Shown here: one piece after another, positions 25,336 to 38,400 of the stretch | Layout: each line of letters begins with the position of its first letter | How positions within the stretch are numbered: position 1 is the first letter of the stretch | Source of the DNA: Siphlonurus alternatus | Taxonomy: Eukaryota; Arthropoda; Insecta; Ephemeroptera; Siphlonuridae | Direction of reading: 5' to 3' | Assembly: GCA_949825025.1 (NCBI GenBank) | Contig: OX463778.1 | Coordinates: forward strand, 42,386,646-42,450,645 | Length of the DNA: 64,000 nucleotides | The notes under the pieces: generated by a model | Databases searched by the model: none | What the model was told of the DNA's origin: nothing | What the model saw: the letters and a program-made list of their open reading frames with translations, nothing else | Position numbers and translations under genes: made by a program

Positions 25336-27984
25336 ACAAAATATATACAAATAAAACTCTTTATTACGTTATAAATAAAAACAAACAAATTTTTTATTAC
25401 AATTTGAAGGTTAATTTTAAATATACAGTATAAATAATAAAATGAAGGTACTTCAGTTTGTTCACAGAAAAATAACAGCCATCATACTTCTTAAACATCA
25501 AACAAGCATTCCCCTTTCCTGTTCCCACAGTCATGGATTTTATACACTATTTTACCCAATAATACAAGCATGATCGTTTCCTATGACTGGAATAATAATA
25601 ATAATAGATTTATAAATATAATTATATTCTATGTTACTCTATTTTTACATGCATTTTATACACCCACATTTTTGTTGTTTATTTATATTTTATACAGATT
25701 AATGAAATACTTCTGACTTATAATTTTAACCCTTTTCCCCCCTGTTAAATATATACTATGGTTTTGTATTCATTACATACTATTTTTTATGACCCGGAAA
25801 AAGTGTTCAAACACTATTAAGCTTAAAATGGTTTTTAATTGGTACTTAATAGGTTTAATATAGCAATTTTGATAAAAGCAATTTGATAATTTATATGGTA
25901 ATATCCTAATATCAGTACACTTATCATGTATTTTTTTAACTCTACATTTTAGATAATTTTATAAACTGTACATATTTTAATAAAAAATAAATACAAAAAT
26001 GTTGTCACATTCTACAAATCAGCCACTTAAAATATATTTTATATCTATCATTATTATTAGGTACTTAAGTTAATGCATTTATATAATCATTAGAATTTAA
26101 CCTACAAAACAGAAAAATTCTTACATTTTCCATAATAATAGTCAACTATCAATCAAATATAAAATCTGATAGATTAAAAATATAGTTCATTAAATAAAAT
26201 ATTAGATACACGATATTACCATACAATTATTTTGAAGTACATTTCTAGTTCCAATATTATTATTCATGAATAAATAATAACAAACCACAATTATGGGTTT
26301 TTAAAAATCTCACTAATTACTGTGGCAATAATACATTTTTTTTTTTTTTTTTTTAACATATTTCATATTTTTGTTTTCAGTATTTGATAACCAGTCTACA
26401 ACAAGATTTGAGCACAAGTTCGTTTTTTCAATTGACTACGTTTATTAGATTTACAGGAGTAGGAATGCCATTATCCTCCTAAGGATGTTTTTATGATATT
26501 TAATAGAAAAGATTCGAGAGGGGGAAAAAAGTATGTTGCAGAAAATGCTCAAAATAATGATTCTTTCCTATAAATGTATAATTTATTTTTCTTGGAATTA
26601 ATAAAATAATATTTAAAAGAAGAAAAAAAAAGTATACAAGATTCGTCAAAAGCATGACACTTAAAGCATTTTTAGCATTATCTATTGAAATGAATGCCAG
26701 GAGCAAATTATATACATATAATATATCATATTTAAACAAATAACATATATTTTCATAATTAATATATAATAAAATATAGCAGCTATGTAATATGCAAGCT
26801 TTGATTCAAAGCCACACACATTCATGACAAACAATATGTTAACAATGTTATGGGGGACAGTAAGGCAAGACTAAAGACACTGATGACCTGACCAACTAGC
26901 CTAGCAACCTGCGCCAACAGAGAATAAAGGCTAATCACAACAACATATTGACATTATTCTTAAGCAACTAATTTTCTATGCCATTTACTAAAACCAAACA
27001 TATTTGTGGAAAAAAGGCACAAATAGACACAAAAACACATCTAGTTTGTTCTTGCAAAGCAATTTTTGGTGCAAATAATGTGCCTTCAAACATTTTTTTT
27101 TATTATTAATTATTATTATTATTCTAACAAATTACAATACAAACTAAATTTTTCTACTAGAAAACACATTTGTTTTTTTCAAAATCATTTTTAGTTTTAG
27201 TGATATTTGTGTTACACCTAGTATCATTTAGCATTTTTACTGACTGCCTACTCTACATTACACCCGAAATTTAGCTGCTTAAGAATAAAGAATCCATGTA
27301 TTATTTTTTAATTAATTAGAACTGACAATTACAAGTTCTAATACAAAATAAAAACGTCCTTTTAACGCGAGGAAGCTTTTGTCTAAAAACAAAAACATTA
27401 TGGCATCCTGGTCCCAAAATGTGGCTGGCTTCTTTGAAATTAGCAGGTAATTTAGAATATTTTCAAATTTAGTCAGCCACTGTAAAGGTACCAAGACATA
27501 CATTTGTTACTTTGTTTAATACAATACAACTTTGCAAATATAGATCATTATAATTTTTTATTCATATATATATTTTATGTTTCTTTTTTCAATATTCTAT
27601 ATTATCTTTTTGGTCCAATAATGCTAGATTTTTTTTTTTTAAATAAAATCTTAAGCATCACCGTGATATTACAAGTTAAAGACATTTTGAGAGATTCTCA
27701 GTGAAGTGACGAGGTCACTAATAAAAAAGATTGCCCCATTGCCTTACCCCATATTACATGAACCACTTTTAATAACGAGTAGGTGTTCTCTGCTTGTTAT
27801 AATGACAAGGGTTCATGACCAATCAATTAATCAATCAGGTATGGTGTAGACAGACCACCAGAGCTCAGTTTCCAGCTAAGTGCTTTTGCAGGCTCCTTGT
27901 TCAAGGAATCCTGCTGCTACTGCTGCCTGCCTGTGTTGCTTGCTCGAGAAGAAGGTTGCCAGCGGTCACTGGGGCGGTGAGTTC
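25336..27984 (-). other. Predicted OXR1 3' untranslated region (extent uncertain)
   Basis: This is the sequence following the TGA at 27985-27987 on the minus strand. AATAAA signals on that strand occur at 27562-27557 (about 420 nt after the stop), 27104-27099 and 25365-25360, so 3' UTRs of about 0.45 to 2.65 kb are possible. The distal signal is followed by TGTATATA (25349-25342), a Pumilio-type UGUANAUA word. The whole segment lacks foldback elements, unlike its neighbours, which weakly supports its being transcribed UTR. The true end needs transcript data. Confidence 0.4.
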
Positions 27985-28120
27985 TCACACGAACGCCCAG
28001 CACTCGAGGGTCTTGACGACAAAGTCCTCTCCGTCAACGAGGGCTACGTTACCGTACGTCGAGCACGGCTGTGTGCGACCTTGGTACAGATCTCCGTCAA
28101 GCCACAGTCCAAACTTGCCA
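27985..28120 (-). CDS. OXR1: OXR1 last coding exon (TLDc C-terminus)
   Basis: TTTGCAG acceptor; the split Asp codon is followed by GKFGLWLDGDLYQGRTQPCS, TYGNVALVDGEDFVVKTLEC and WAFV, then TGA at 27987-27985. It matches the FALWLDGDLYHGRSHSCKTF...EDFFIQDIEIWAFE end of human OXR1, so the protein ends at the family's usual place. Confidence 0.97.
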
Positions 28121-29395
28121 CTGCAAACATACATAGCAGTTAGCAAAACTCACAGTACAACCACCTTGAAAAGTATAGACAAAATGTACTTGACTTTTAT
28201 AATTCAAGGAAAAGGAATCCTTGTGTAGTAGTGTGTACAGTCTACTCTATAATTAATTGACGAAAAGCAAGATAACTTGGAAATAATTACATGATTTCAT
28301 ATTACTACTGTATATTCATATGAACAATATTGAAAAACAGGTTCCACCTTTGTTAACCAACCAACCAATTTCATATGAAAAAATAAATAATTTAAAAAAT
28401 ATATATAAATATAGAAAGAAAATCTAAAATTACATGGTTACTATAACATCTAAAACCTAAACCTTAAGTATAGATCCTGATTTTAGTATCTTGCTTTAAA
28501 GATTGAACATTTACAGCAGTAAAAACTCTAATTGACAGAACATGATGGTAAACAATAACATTTGTCTCATCTACATAATTATGTAATTATAATTAATAAC
28601 TATATTTTTATATTAATTTAACAACTAGTCACAGCATATTTGCCATCAATAAATAGTTGGACACTCACTCTCCGGAGCCGATGGCCAAGCTCTCGTTGTT
28701 GCCTTTGATGAAGTAAATGTTGTCTCCGGTCCAGTCAAACACCTGGAGGGCACCAGTGGGGGCTGGAGCCGGGGTTGCAGGTGCTGAAGAGGGGGGACTC
28801 TCCTTGGTAGGGCTACTTGGCTGGGAGCCGTTGCAAGGGGACTCGGGCGTCGCAGGAGGAGTAAAGCGGAACAGGAACGACTCCCCAGTACCGTAGAAGT
28901 GGTCGCTCATCTTCAGAGCACACGAAGTAAGCGCTCCGAACACCTATAACAGTCTCAGAGTTAGGGCGATTGCAGTAATTTATGATTAATTAGCGCCATA
29001 TAATAGCTTGATACATATATTAAAAATGTGTTTCCACAAGACCATTCTGAGCACAAACAGTCCTGATAGTTTTGTCTGCTTACAACAATAATCAACCTCA
29101 ACATTGCATATATTGATGGTAAAAATCTGTATTATACTCCCAGCTTTGACAACCTAAAAAATAAAAATCATTGAAAAAAAACAAAACAAAAAACAAAACA
29201 AAAATTGTAAAAATTATCTTTGAAATATCTGCTATCTGAATCATCAATACCAAGAGGCTAATACAGATTTTTCAAAACATTTTGTTGGTTTGTTTTTTAT
29301 TATTAAACATATTGAATTTTAAGTTGTCAAAGTTGGGAGCATACTTTCACTACCAATATGTGGATATTAGATTATACTGTATAAAGTAAGTCGAA

Positions 29396-29463
<68 letters not shown>

Positions 29464-32400
29464 AGGGGATAATACTTGAAGTCTCCTTTTAAAAAAAAAA
29501 AAGATAACATAACATAACATAACATAACAATAACAAATTTTCTTACAAAATTATCTCTAATGTTTTTAAAAATAATTAAGTCAGTCAACTTCTTACTTCT
29601 GAAGATATTCTATAAGTATAGAGATCTTGCCACTCTTCAAACAGTTCAAGTAATAGGAAAAACACATTTGACCTTTGCCAAAGCTATACATTAAATAAAA
29701 CTTGCTATCAATTCTTTTTAAACATTATTCTAGGAATAACAAACAATGCAACATTTCTATAGGCAAAGAACAAATATTAATAATAATTTTTAGAGTACAT
29801 ATTCAAACTCTGATGTATTTTTCCATTATATATACATGGCAGTTCATGCAGTTGCGACTACCCCCGTCAAGGTCAAAAGACTATGAAAGGTTATTGCTGA
29901 TAACTGATAAGTACAATAAAGAAGTCCTGCTATTTAATAGTTGATGTCATATTTTTATACGTTTTAATATTTAGATGGAAGAAAAAGAATCAACATTGCT
30001 TGACACAATTGCTAGTTGTTGTATTCATGCTATTACGGCTGGTAATTGAAAATTAAAAATATTTTAATTTTTATTATTATTATTTTTTTTTAAAGTTGTA
30101 AAACTTTGTTTGATTATTTCGTGAAAATACCAAAAACTTCTACATTGAATCAATGGGCTATTGCAATTAATAAAAATTATTTATATTTTGACATAAGTAA
30201 TAAATATATTCAAATAATTATAAGAAAAAAATAACAAGTAACAATGCGCGATTTAAAAAGATCGTGATTTACAAGCGATTGTGTAAAAATCGCGTATTAT
30301 ATACCATTATAGTGAAGTCAGCTAGTAATTCGACAACACAGAAAAATAAAGTGTTGTTTTGTTACATAAAAGTTTGAATTTTAAAACAAATTTATAAAAA
30401 CAAAACCAGTTACTCACGTTGTTCTCTGTGTCCTGGCAGACGAGGAGGATTGGTGACTCGACCTTGGCCATCTTACGGAACATGGAGTTGAGTGAGAAGC
30501 CGTGCTGTGAGGTGGAGAACACGAGGGACCAGGGGTAGCCCTCTGCTCGGGCCGGCAGGTGCCGCACGAGGCGCGCTCTGTGGGTCTCGGTGAGGATTTC
30601 CGTGGAGCCTACCAGTTCGGGCAGACCAAAGACGTCAAGGTCGAGGGACCCGGTACCGGAGCCTCCAGCAGCGTAAAGGGCGCGCCGCAGCTCCTCGCTC
30701 ATAGACAGCACCTGCACACAACGTCAGTCAGGAAAAACTCTCAACCCTCGCAAGCCAGGACCTTTAATGCCTGGCTTGCCACAGCTGACTCCTGGATGAT
30801 AAGTATATCCCTTACAACTTTAAAAAAGAGACAAAGTACCTATAATTAATTAATTTTCTTTCATTTTGATATTAAATTATTATCCAGGGGTCAAGTCACC
30901 ACTTAGGAAGCCATCTGATAGTAAGGAACATAATAATATGATGTTACACGGAAAATTTCTGTCACAGAATTTACTAAAATTATATTAATTTATTTTTTAT
31001 TGTAACTAAATTTCATTTAAAAAATATCAAATTCTTGTCAATTTTTCTTTTACAAATCAAACCCGTCATTTTGTGCATCTTTGTTTACAAACAATTGTGT
31101 CAACAACACTAATTGAAACTGATAGATGCAACAAGAAACTACAGAGTATAAAATAAGTTAACTTATTCACGATAGATGTTCCTTGCAACCAGATGAATAC
31201 CAAAATGGTTTTGATACAGTACAAGAACCATAAAGGTGCAATGCCCACCCGACATTTCTCTAAATAAATATAAAACATTTAACAGCTTAATATTTATGTG
31301 CGGAAAGGAAAACAGAAAATAATAATAATAATACAGATGCTATACGGAAAACAGATATTTACAATGACGTCTTAATTATAAATGCTACTACACAAGACAT
31401 AAACGATATTGTTTTGTTGTACTTTCGTTAGAATTGCACGTGTTACACAATTAAATAGAGTATTATATATTTTTATTTTAAAGCCTTGGCAATACAAAAC
31501 GAATATTTGCTATTCAGGTATGAGGTGGCCACCTGTTAATTAGTTGCAAGTGAACTTAATTGTTATCCAAGTTTGTGCGTGCGTTTATAAAATACAAAAT
31601 GTTTGAGCAAATATATTTCAATTTGTCTAAATGTAATTTGCAGATTTTTTTTTTTATATCCAAGGAAGAATATTTGAAAATTAAAAAATTAAAATACTTC
31701 TTTTCCAATTGATCAAATTAAACAATCACAACAATTAAATCAAAGAAAATCAAAGAAACTTCGTACTGGAAGTTAAAATAATATATAATATTATATAGAT
31801 GTATGAAAAGTTTTAAGTTTAATTAAAACAAATATGATTACTAATGCATTAATTTGATTAATTTGGTTGGCTTCGAGTACAGCATGTCTATTTAGACAGC
31901 GAGGTATATAGTAAAACAAATCTGCAGTTGATGCAGTTGCTTTTTTTTTTATCACTCGGCACAACTCTGATGGAGTCCCGTGTGGTGCGGATTATTGTAG
32001 TTAATGTCACTTTAGAATGTTATTGTTATGAAATATCGACAACTGAACGGCAGAATCTATAAATACCGTCATGCCAACGCAATGATTAATAAATTATTAT
32101 GTATACTAAAATTGAGGAATAGCATAATCAAGCATTTTAGTAATTTTTTACTGCGACTTAAGTTCAAGGGAACAGTAAAATAAAAACACTGATAACAAAT
32201 GAACAAAATAAACATAATATCAACATACTGGAGACTCAAGGCTGCGATGAAAATTTCAAGATCAATGATATTTCAGTTCATACTTCATTATGCTATCTTT
32301 GAGATATAAATCAGCCTAATCACATTATATATAATATCAAATTTGAAGAGTAGTACAATGGAGTATCGACCTCAATTTTTTTTATTGCAGAAATGGATAG

Positions 32401-35400
32401 AGCGTGCAAAGTTATGCTATCCTGATTTTTTTCAAATTTTTTAAAGCCCGGGAAGTATTTTTAAAAAATTATTGAATGTTCTTTTTGTGACGTCACGAAA
32501 AAGATAGGACTTGCCGCCGCGTGACGTCACAAAAATGACTTTCAATAATTTTTTAAAAATAGTTCCCGGGCTCAAGAAAATCTGAAAAAAATCAGGGTAG
32601 CATAACTTTTCACGCTCTATCCATTTCTGCAATAACAATTTTTGAGGTCGATACTCCATTTAAAATTAATACTATATATATTTATATAATTGATTAATGT
32701 ACCTTAACAATTTATTATCACATCATTGATGCTATTGAACATATAATATTTTCAGATGACTTTATTAAGATGTGTACGATTGCAGATAATTATAAAATGT
32801 TGTTATCGTAAAGATACATCCTTAATTCTTATAGATTATTTAACTGAACACTAAACATGTAAAGTGAGAAAATATAATGCATTTATATAATATATTAATG
32901 GAATTAGTAGAAATTTGTAGAAAATAATAATAAATGAAATGAAAAATTTAAACACACTGTATATTTGTGACGTTTGAATAAATAAATAAATATTATCAAT
33001 AAATAATATAATCAGTCAAAAATAACAAATAAGAGCCTGATAAGCTTTTTTTTTTAATGTTGGTTAATTTGAAATCACGATAGCAAAATAAATGTTTGAC
33101 GAGTTGACTAAAAAGAATTATCTATCAAGTGCATGATGTAAAAGACGTAAGACAACACGATATCTCAGTCTATTGACGATAGAAAACTAATATCATGACT
33201 AAACTTAATTAGTGACGTACGTATATTCCTAGAAGCACTGAAGCTCGTGGAAAATACTGGAAATTACATCAAAGTTATATATTTGTTAGTTGTGCATGGT
33301 CTACAGAGACCTTCTTATGAGTCTTATGACCTACCATGACGAAATTTGGAAAAAATAAAATAACTATCAGTTTATTCAGCTGCATATCTCATATAAAATT
33401 CACAGAAAATACTGGCTGAAAAACAAGTTTTGTTATTGCATCTTGCATCTCAGAATACAACTTTCAATATAGACAAAGTTTAGTCAAACAAAGCAATGTA
33501 TTTTTATGGACAGTCCCTTAGCAAAGCAAGCTAGATCAGTAATTTTGTTGAATCGCTTGAAAACATTTTTTTCTACAACAGACAAACTTTCTGGATGACA
33601 CAAAAAAATTTAGATTACATGGCATTATATTTTATACTTGTTTTTCTATTTTACCGTCTTTTTCTTCTTTTATAATATAATGAATATAATTAATATCATG
33701 ATAAACTGTTGATGTAAATAAAAAAAAAAAAAAAGCATGAAGCAAAATTTAAGGGTAAGGTAACACGAAACAGCTGATCGACGTAATCCCATTTGATTAA
33801 CATATAAAAATTCTGATTTTTATTTTATTTTATTTTTTAGATACAGTCCTTAGCATCAAGAAGTTGCAGAAAAAATTTCAAAACAATCGGAAGAGCCTAT
33901 TTTTTTTTTTTTAAATTAAGTTTTCAGTATAGGGTTTCCCATGGAAAGCTAAACTAAAAAATTAATTTAAAAAAATGGTATTGAAATTTTTTCTGCAACT
34001 TTTTGGTGCTAAGGATTGTATCTAAAAAAAATATTTAGAATTTTTATAAGGTTGCCAAGGTTTACATGTTAATCAAATGGAACTACGTCGATCAGCTGTT
34101 TCGTGTTATCTGACCCTTAAACAAAAATCCACAAAATTATTTTTATTTTCTTGGCCGCGAAGTTTTAAGTATAACTTACTTATTGTTAGTATAAGTGATT
34201 CATGAAGATTATTATTAAAACTTATTACTCGCATATATTATTATAAAGTTATAAAACCACATATAGACGCTGAATACAATACGATTACACAAGCCTTAAG
34301 TAACATTATACTAACGCATCATATTATCATAACGTAAGTTTACGCAAGCAAAGCATCTATTTATAAAAAAAATTCATTGTTAGATATCCAATGTTTCACG
34401 TTTCATTTCCATACAAATTTCATCTTGAGTTTCCGTTTTTACATGATAGTCCGCAACAAAAAATTAACAAGGTAAAAATAACCCAAGTTTGAATATATAG
34501 TGTTAAAAGTTAAAACGAACTGATAAAATTGTGTCCCAATGAACTGTTTCGTAAGATCATAAGCTGGTCGTTTTACAGCGTGACCACTTGATTTGCATAT
34601 TATTATTAATATATAATAAATGTGAGTTGGATTGGGACCGTTGCCCCGTGTTCTAACCCTGGCTGCCGAGGCCACTTGAGTACTCATCATCTTGCTGCAG
34701 GCGCGTGCATACACGAGCTGCTGAATCTGCTGGTGCACAAGTGGTGCTCACGAGAGATGAGCGGACGGACAAATCCTCTCGCCACTCAAGGCCGCACTTG
34801 CCATTATGCTGTTAGCAGGCAGATGGGCCCCACGCGGGAGCACGCAACCACCTATTATTAGTGGTCCAAGCCAACAGGCAGCCGGATATAAACGACTCAA
34901 GCAGTGTTAAACAAAAATACAGGAGCTTTGAAAATAGCTTTAAGACAAAAAGCATGAGAGTCACTAAATTATTTTTAACTATACTTGAAATTTTAATTCG
35001 AAAATCATTTATAAAATGATGAATGCTTAGATATATATTTTAACTACCGTCTGCATCTGATAAACTTTCTAATTACAGTTTAATATGTTACTGTTATGTT
35101 GGTGTCGTCTATTTTTATCATCGTACGGAAAAATATTTACATATATATATATATATAATAAATATGATTTAAAGTTTTTCAAATATTTCTGTTGTGACTT
35201 TAAAAGTAGAAAAAATAATGAAATATAATTATATAGTAAATTATTTTGTAATTTAAATATTAAATTTCTTTTTAAAAACGCGATCTTAAATAAGCAGTAT
35301 TAAAATACCAATTGTATATACAGATGAGCACATGCATATTACCTGTCATAGATAAATGTAGATAATTCTGCAGATTAGCAATCATTGTATAGAGTGTAAA

Positions 35401-38400
35401 CTTAAGACAGAGTACGTATACTACAACCTACTTCTATATTAAATTTATATGCACTCGAACCTGATAAGAGCGATAAGATAAAAATAATTATACTGTATAC
35501 TACAGTCAAAATAGTGAATTAGTCATAGCTATCTATAAATTAAATGAAAAGTCTTTTACAACAATTAAATTATGACATTGCTGTGTAATTTTTGCGATTA
35601 ATTTTTCTTCAACACACTATATCTTTGTGAACGTCCCGGAAGCGAGTGTCTATAATAACACGTATATATTCGCCAGAAGGTTATTAGAAATTCATTGCTG
35701 CTCGTTGGTCATCGCGTTTTGCTATATAGCTGAGACCTCATGACCTCTTTATACTGGCTGGTCTGCAGCGAGGCTGCTGCATGACCAAGGCAGATTCTCT
35801 TTTTATTATACACTGTACAATTATAAAGCCTTAAATTGGTATAACTACAAGTTACATTGAAACAAAAATTAGTTTTCCATTTTTCAGTATCTAGCTCAAT
35901 AATTTTTTAGCTTCTAAGAATACTGATGTATATATTTATATATATGATAAATAAAAAAAAAAAAGTGAGAATTTGACTATGCACAATAAATTCTTAAAAT
36001 TTAAAGTTCTATTTTTTTCCACAGTGTACTTTGTCGCAGCAAAATAAATTGTGTTAAATATTAACGCCTAGCTTGAATATGATATTTGTACTGCAGTATA
36101 CGTGACAAAAAGTTGCTTTCGCACTGCTAATAAAGCATTATATACGGTGGTAAAATAGAAACAACGTGTGCATTTATTTAATCAGTAGTGCACGTTTATA
36201 TAAAGATAAGAAAGTTAGAAGAAGAAAAGCTAGGTCTTTAATAAACAAATTTCTGATTCTATATTGCGTCACGGCACGGTACGTTGCCATTTACGAAGCC
36301 ATATAAATTAATTGCATTACAACGACAGTTTTTTTTTCTTTTAATACTTTTTTTTTTTTTTTTACAAAGGGATGTTTTATAGTTGCTTTGGAGGACAAAT
36401 ACAGCAGTTTCATTGCTTTATACTCATAATGTAATTTTAAAATATAAAACTGATGTGTGTATTGAAATTACCATGCATGTTAGGCGCGCGTATTTTATTG
36501 CACAACAACTGATTGGTTATTGAGTGTAAATAACTAAAAATATAAACTTTAAATATAAGAACGTTTAAAGTATTAGTTCATTTGCAAAATTATGTTGAAA
36601 TCATATAACGTATTATTTCCTGTAGTTAAACAAAAACATATAGAGATGATGCTCTCTAGTTTTAAGTTCATAATACTCCTGCGATGTGTTACACATAATA
36701 TTTATTTATATTTATATAAGCGGGGAAACAAGTATAGTTCTCCTGTCTATAAACCAGATCGTTTTTTTTTTTTTTTTTTTTTTTTTTCCCCATTACAACC
36801 GGGCGGCTATCATATCATTAATGTGCGAATTCTCGTATTCCCAGTTAATATAATATAATATTTCAGATCAATTTAAAATCGTTTCAACGAATTCTATAAA
36901 AGTGCATGTTTGCGCGTGCGTGAATATTATGTAATTCCTATATTTTTATTCACTGTGACAATTTTCTTTTTTAATTTTGTAATAAGTTGCTAAGTTAGCA
37001 AATAAAAAATAATGAAAATTGAGATTTAATTATAAGCTATAAGCAATGGAAGACGTTGTAAACAATTAGATTGCATGCTTTGTATAATTCAATCATCCAG
37101 CTAATATTCGGTCAAGTAGTTTGATAAAATTTATGCTATACAGATTTGTCTGCTCGCGAGTAAATAATAAATGTAGGTCTGTCTGTGAGCTACAACGTGC
37201 TTTCTAGTGAAATACATTGCAGCCAATATTGCAAGCTGTATAAGCAGCCCAAGGAATGCACGTCTCGGCCAATGAAGCAATCGGAAGGAGAAAAATACTG
37301 CAGTCAAGGCTTTAACTTGAAAAGTATATGCAATGCCTTGATTTTTAAATAAAGTATGCAAAATTTATAAATATGAAAATTTAAAATATGCAGACTTTTT
37401 TTTTTCTTTTTTCTATATATTTATAGCAAAGAAGACTTACAATTTAATAAACAATTATACATAATTACGTATATTGTATAAATATAATGCTGCACGAATA
37501 ACAATAAAATATGTCATGACTCATGAACAAAAGCTTATATATGATAATACAAGGAGTTTACAAAATAAATTTAAATTTAGTTTACTGCGTGACAAAATGA
37601 TTGAACACTTCCGTGTTATTATTATACGTATACATACAATAACAAGTACTAATCCTACCTTGGACCTTCTCTTGAGGTAGCGCGTAAATTTGGAGAGAAC
37701 GGATGGTAATTTTGACATTTTGATGAAGGTCCCTCCGGTTTGCGGAACCACCGTCTCCTCTGTTTGCGGCATTTCAGCTACAGGCATTGCTGGCTATGAA
37801 TCGTACTGAACGTATTGTCAAGCTACACTACCAGATAAACAGCGACAACTGGACCTAATAGCTTATAACTTCCCAACTATCAGCAGCGCCGCGAGTCTCG
37901 AGTGGCGGTCGGTGTCATCAAGCTCGCGAGTGCCCCTCTCACCCCAGCAGCCAGCCTTGCGCCCTCCTCCTACCAGCAGTCATGCACTCACTTGGTGCAA
38001 AACGTGCATGCAATCACGGAGAACAAACGGTACAGTGCAGTAACGGCGTGCAATTATAATTTTCAACTAGTGTTGCATGTCAGCTCGGCTATTGCTGCAT
38101 GGAACATTTCCAATTATTATATGAGCTTAGACCTTTTTCTCTTTATAGAATGGAAGCATGAACTATATAACGCTATATATATTTATAATGAAAAAATAAT
38201 AACCACGCCTGATATGTCTGTAAGTGTTTCCGAATCGTGGGAAAAGTCAATATTTTTTTTATTTTATTTTTTTATTATACTATATTGATGAAAATTAAAG
38301 TATACCGTATATTTTTAAATGATTCAATCCATTTTTTAATTTTTTTTTTAATTTTACATTAATATCGCAAATGGTAATTAAAAAGAATTAAAATATTTTA

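Larger units (their letters stand above)
30712..37658 (-). other. Large OXR1 intron, 3' part (shared by all forms)
   Basis: About 6.9 kb, AT-rich. It holds the foldback element at 32357-32660, the TTAA element at 33753-34116 and a GC-rich block at 34622-34860. It also contains a run of T near 36.76-36.79 kb and scattered TA stretches. No exon was found; all long and short forms must splice across it to 30711. Confidence 0.65.

Noticed and set aside
27815..28228. Plus-strand open frames of 137 and 87 codons
   Set aside because: Antisense shadows of the last OXR1 coding exon and its 3' flank.
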